From positions 1-7,126 of the forward strand of contig JAUZQX010000068.1 of NCBI GenBank assembly GCA_030950765.1: DNA of 7,126 nucleotides, written 5' to 3'. Below, piece after piece: positions 6,908 through 7,126 of the stretch. The DNA is from Ghiorsea sp. (GTDB lineage: Bacteria; Pseudomonadota; Zetaproteobacteria; Mariprofundales; Mariprofundaceae). Both the position numbers and the translations under genes were made by a program. Under the pieces are notes generated by a model that searched no databases, was not told the origin of the DNA, and worked only from the letters and a program-made list of their open reading frames with translations. The stretch's first letter is position 1; every line of letters begins with the position of its first letter.

Positions 6908-6933
6908 GCCGCAAGGCTAACAGAGTCATAAAG

Positions 6934-6955
6934 CCTCGTCCTCTATTGAACGAGG
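6934..6955. repeat. 6-bp GC-rich hairpin in the leader of the DUF1456-mfd unit
   Basis: CCTCGT (6934-6939) and ACGAGG (6950-6955) pair perfectly around a 10-base loop, 27 bases before the DUF1456 start. On the minus strand only CTTTAT follows, too weak for a confident intrinsic terminator. It could be the terminator of a gene beyond the right edge or a leader structure. Confidence 0.35.
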
Positions 6956-7004
6956 TGAGCATTAAAAAAAGTGGAAATGAGGCTAGGGAAGCTCTGAACA
7001 AGTC

Positions 7005-7125
7005 ATGAACGCATATATTGTGTCCAGTGCATCCAAACTCTGCGTTGTGCGTTTGAGCAATAGCCTTGCTATTCCATGCAACACACGCCTGGATTTTGAA
7101 TGCCCTGAAATACAATCTGCTTCAT
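7005..7125. repeat. Long imperfect inverted repeat, probably a small dispersed non-coding element (MITE- or REP-like), cut by the window edge
   Basis: The sequence folds on itself around 7066. The centre is AATAGC-CTT-GCTATT (7059-7073). Outer arms 7025-7040 and 7092-7107 pair at 13 of 16 positions and are equidistant from the centre. ATTGT (7017-7021) pairs with ACAAT (7112-7116), and ATGAA (7005-7009) with TTCAT (7121-7125), each with a shift of one or two bases. Symmetry therefore runs from the middle to the edge of the window, and the right arm probably continues outside. The left boundary may be near 6984, where AGGGAAGCTCTGAACAAGTC begins. It contains no credible gene. The mobile or dispersed nature is inferred from structure only; copies elsewhere were not examined. 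Confidence 0.6.
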
Positions 7126-7126
7126 C

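Noticed and set aside
6961..6966. TTTAAT as a -10 box for the DUF1456-mfd unit
   Set aside because: It matches 5 of 6 -10 positions, but no acceptable -35 is found at 16-18 bases, so I did not list it as a promoter.
6897..7115. Minus-strand frame of 72 codons at the right edge
   Set aside because: It starts with TTG, lies almost wholly inside the inverted repeat, overlaps the DUF1456 start by 11 bases and resembles no family I know.

Overview
The window holds six protein-coding genes, all on the minus strand, so transcription runs from high to low coordinates. The organism is Gram-negative: one gene encodes an outer-membrane beta-barrel enzyme and another a signal-peptide-bearing periplasmic protein. 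The Mfd protein is close to the proteobacterial type, with long identical blocks to the E. coli protein as I remember it. I would say a gamma-, beta- or zeta-like proteobacterium of moderate GC. The sequence does not let me name a genus.

Layout in transcription order (right to left). The right edge (about 6984-7126) carries no gene but holds a long imperfect inverted repeat that runs to the window edge and looks like a small non-coding repeat or MITE-like element. Next come a 114-residue DUF1456 (YehS-like) gene (6563-6907) and, 9 bases after its stop, mfd (3197-6553), the transcription-repair coupling factor. A 97-base gap with a plausible promoter and a perfect 7-bp palindrome leads to a secreted chalcone-isomerase-fold protein (2542-3099). 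This overlaps by 11 bases an outer-membrane phospholipase A (PldA/OMPLA)-like gene (1554-2552). After another 135-base gap come an unrecognised 58-residue protein (1242-1418) and, 12 bases on, a leucine-rich-repeat protein fused to a eukaryotic-type protein kinase (1-1229). The kinase gene runs off the left edge.

How the genes may work together. DUF1456 and mfd form a housekeeping operon. The CHI-fold/PldA pair looks like an envelope-lipid module: the barrel would hydrolyse outer-leaflet phospholipid, and the CHI-fold protein, whose plant relatives bind fatty acids, could bind a released product. This is inference from fold and gene overlap. The 58-residue protein and the LRR kinase form a separate two-gene signalling unit with good ribosome-binding sites. 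The kinase keeps the ATP-binding and catalytic residues but is of the non-RD type, with a very short activation segment.

I see no rRNA, tRNA, CRISPR array, riboswitch or transposase gene. The most unusual parts are the LRR-kinase unit with its small partner, the CHI/PldA overlap and the right-edge inverted repeat.
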